Part shown: positions 4,758 through 5,773 of the stretch, one piece after another
Layout of the letters: each line of letters opens with the position of its first letter
Numbering within the stretch: position 1 is the stretch's first letter
Assembly: GCA_007119405.1 (NCBI GenBank)
Contig: SKPT01000322.1
Location: forward strand, 1-5,773
Direction of reading: 5' to 3'
Length of the DNA stretch: 5,773 nt
From: Phycisphaeraceae bacterium
GTDB taxonomy: Bacteria; Planctomycetota; Phycisphaerae; Phycisphaerales; Phycisphaeraceae
Position numbers and translations under genes: made by a program
Notes under the pieces: model-generated
Told to the model about the DNA's origin: nothing
What the model saw: the letters and a program-made list of their open reading frames with translations, nothing else
Database searches by the model: none

Positions 4758-5773
4758 GGCCACCAGGCCCTCGCGCAGGCGATCCAGATAGTCGAAGTAC
4801 TCGGGAAACGTCTTGGCCACGCACGCCGGCTGGCGGATCGTCACCCCCGGCCGCGCCAGGCCGACGACCGCAAAGCTCATCGCCATGCGGTGGTCGTCGT
4901 AGGTGTCGATCGCCGCGGGGCGGATCCGGCCGTCGGCAGGGCCGGCCACGCGCAGGTCGTCGCCCTCGACGCGCACAGCCGCGCCGAGCTTGGTCAGCTC
5001 GCGCTTGAGCGCCGCCAGGCGATCCGTCTCCTTGACGCGCAGGTTGCCCACGTTGCGTATGACCGTCTCGCCCCGCGCCAGCGTCGCCAACGTCGCCAGC
5101 GTCTGGGCCATGTCGGGCATGGCGTTGAGATCGACGTCCACGCCGCGCAGGCCCTCGCCGGCCGGCGGGGCGGCGCAGCGCATCTCGTCGTCGCGCCACT
5201 CGACATCCGCCCCCATCCGCGCCAGCACGTCAAGGAAACCCACGTCGCCCTGGAGGCTCGATCGGCCCAGGCCTTCAATGACGCAGCGGCTGCCGGGCAG
5301 CGCTGCCGCGGCGGCAAGGAAGTAGCTGGCGTTCGAGGCGTCGGGCTCGACGTGGTACGTCCCGCCCACGTAGGGCTGCGTGCCGATCTCGAGACGCGAG
5401 AAGCCCGCGTCCGCCGAGAGTATCGCGCCGAAGCGCTGCATCAGACCGGCCGTCATGCGCACATAGGGCAGACTCGTCACCGGCCCGTCAAAGCGCAGCG
5501 CCAGCGGCTGGTCGCAACAGGGGCCGACCTGCATCAACGCGCTGATGTACTGGCTGGAGAGTGTCGGCGTCAACGTCAACGCGCCCCCGCGCAGCCCGCC
5601 CCCATGGACGCGCAGTGGCGGAAAGCCCTGCTCGCCGAGGTAGTCGATGCGCGCCCCGAGCTGGCGCAGCGGCTCGACGAGCTGCCCGATCGGCCGCTCG
5701 TGCATGCGCGGGATGCCGGCCAGCTCGTAGGTGGCGCCTGCCTCGCCCAGACAGCACGCGGCCGTGAGGAACC
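4740..5773 (-). CDS. aroA: 3-phosphoshikimate 1-carboxyvinyltransferase (EPSP synthase), 5' end missing
   Basis: This enzyme transfers the enolpyruvyl group of PEP to shikimate-3-phosphate, the sixth step of the shikimate pathway, in the cytoplasm. The frame is open to the window edge. The first in-frame ATG (5705) is internal, because the codons before it read FLTAACCLGE...GIPRMHERPI, a typical EPSP synthase stretch. The 343 visible residues lack about 85 N-terminal ones compared with the usual 430. Counting from the first visible codon, the family landmarks are PRMHERPI (21-28), SSQY (72-75), DASNASYF (144-151), the catalytic Asp in MPD (D220), KETDR (247-251), DDHRMAM (292-298) and the C-terminal CVAKTFPEYF (317-326). 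By eye these correspond to E. coli S169-Q171, D313, E341, R344, R386 and K411, so the enzyme looks active. Its TGA stop overlaps the ATG of the next gene, an ABC exporter, so the two are probably co-transcribed. The N-terminal PEP-site loop that separates glyphosate classes lies outside the window. Identification is very secure. Confidence 0.96.
   Translation of the reverse strand, partial: FLTAACCLGEAGATYELAGIPRMHERPIGQLVEPLRQLGARIDYLGEQGFPPLRVHGGGLRGGALTLTPTLSSQYISALMQVGPCCDQPLALRFDGPVTSLPYVRMTAGLMQRFGAILSADAGFSRLEIGTQPYVGGTYHVEPDASNASYFLAAAAALPGSRCVIEGLGRSSLQGDVGFLDVLARMGADVEWRDDEMRCAAPPAGEGLRGVDVDLNAMPDMAQTLATLATLARGETVIRNVGNLRVKETDRLAALKRELTKLGAAVRVEGDDLRVAGPADGRIRPAAIDTYDDHRMAMSFAVVGLARPGVTIRQPACVAKTFPEYFDYLDRLREGLVAGEARR

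Noticed and set aside
4744..5199. Upstream extension of the exporter frame inside aroA
   Set aside because: The 152 extra codons are Arg/Ala/Gly-rich out-of-frame translation of aroA. The ATG at 4743 has a strong Shine-Dalgarno sequence and begins at the family N-terminus.
5488..5705. ATG at 5705 as the start of aroA
   Set aside because: The frame continues to the window edge with clear EPSP synthase sequence, so this Met is internal and the gene is cut by the edge.

Overview
This is a GC-rich window in which every gene I can support lies on the minus strand, so the genes read from high to low coordinates. The organism is probably a member of the Planctomycetota, perhaps Phycisphaerae. This rests on three things: the high GC content, the ebo-type genes, and above all the intergenic repeats with the motif CCACAGAGGCACAGAG and 8- and 10-bp tandem units. 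As I recall, such repeats recur in planctomycete and verrucomicrobial genomes, where they are often mis-annotated as short proteins. The assignment is an inference, not a measurement.

Layout in the direction of transcription. (1) 5773-4740: aroA (EPSP synthase), with its 5' end cut off by the window edge. (2) 4743-2884: a complete MsbA-type ABC exporter half-transporter whose ATG overlaps the aroA stop codon (ATGA) and which has a strong Shine-Dalgarno sequence. (3) 2883-2682: a 202-nt spacer that is mostly an inverted-repeat element (element A) and contains a terminator-like hairpin with a T run. (4) 2681-1521: eboD, a dehydroquinate-synthase-like sugar-phosphate cyclase. (5) 1484-1185: a 99-residue helical acidic protein of unknown function. 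(6) 1184-1008: a 177-nt spacer occupied almost entirely by a second inverted-repeat element (element B). (7) 1007-171: eboB, a TatD-like metal-dependent hydrolase whose last codons are encoded by a third, partial copy of the repeat. (8) 170-1: no gene recognised.

There are two functional blocks. aroA and the exporter form a translationally coupled pair. eboD, the small gene and eboB form part of an ebo-type cluster. That cluster family was named for edge-of-biofilm organisation in Pseudomonas and is reported in cyanobacteria to be needed for export of a scytonemin precursor; its product is unknown. The other usual ebo genes (eboA, the UbiA-like prenyltransferase eboC, eboE, eboF) are not in the window and could lie beyond position 1. 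The least explained items are the 99-residue protein between eboD and eboB, and the modular repeats that fill two gene junctions exactly, touching stop codons and replacing the leaders of eboD and eboB.
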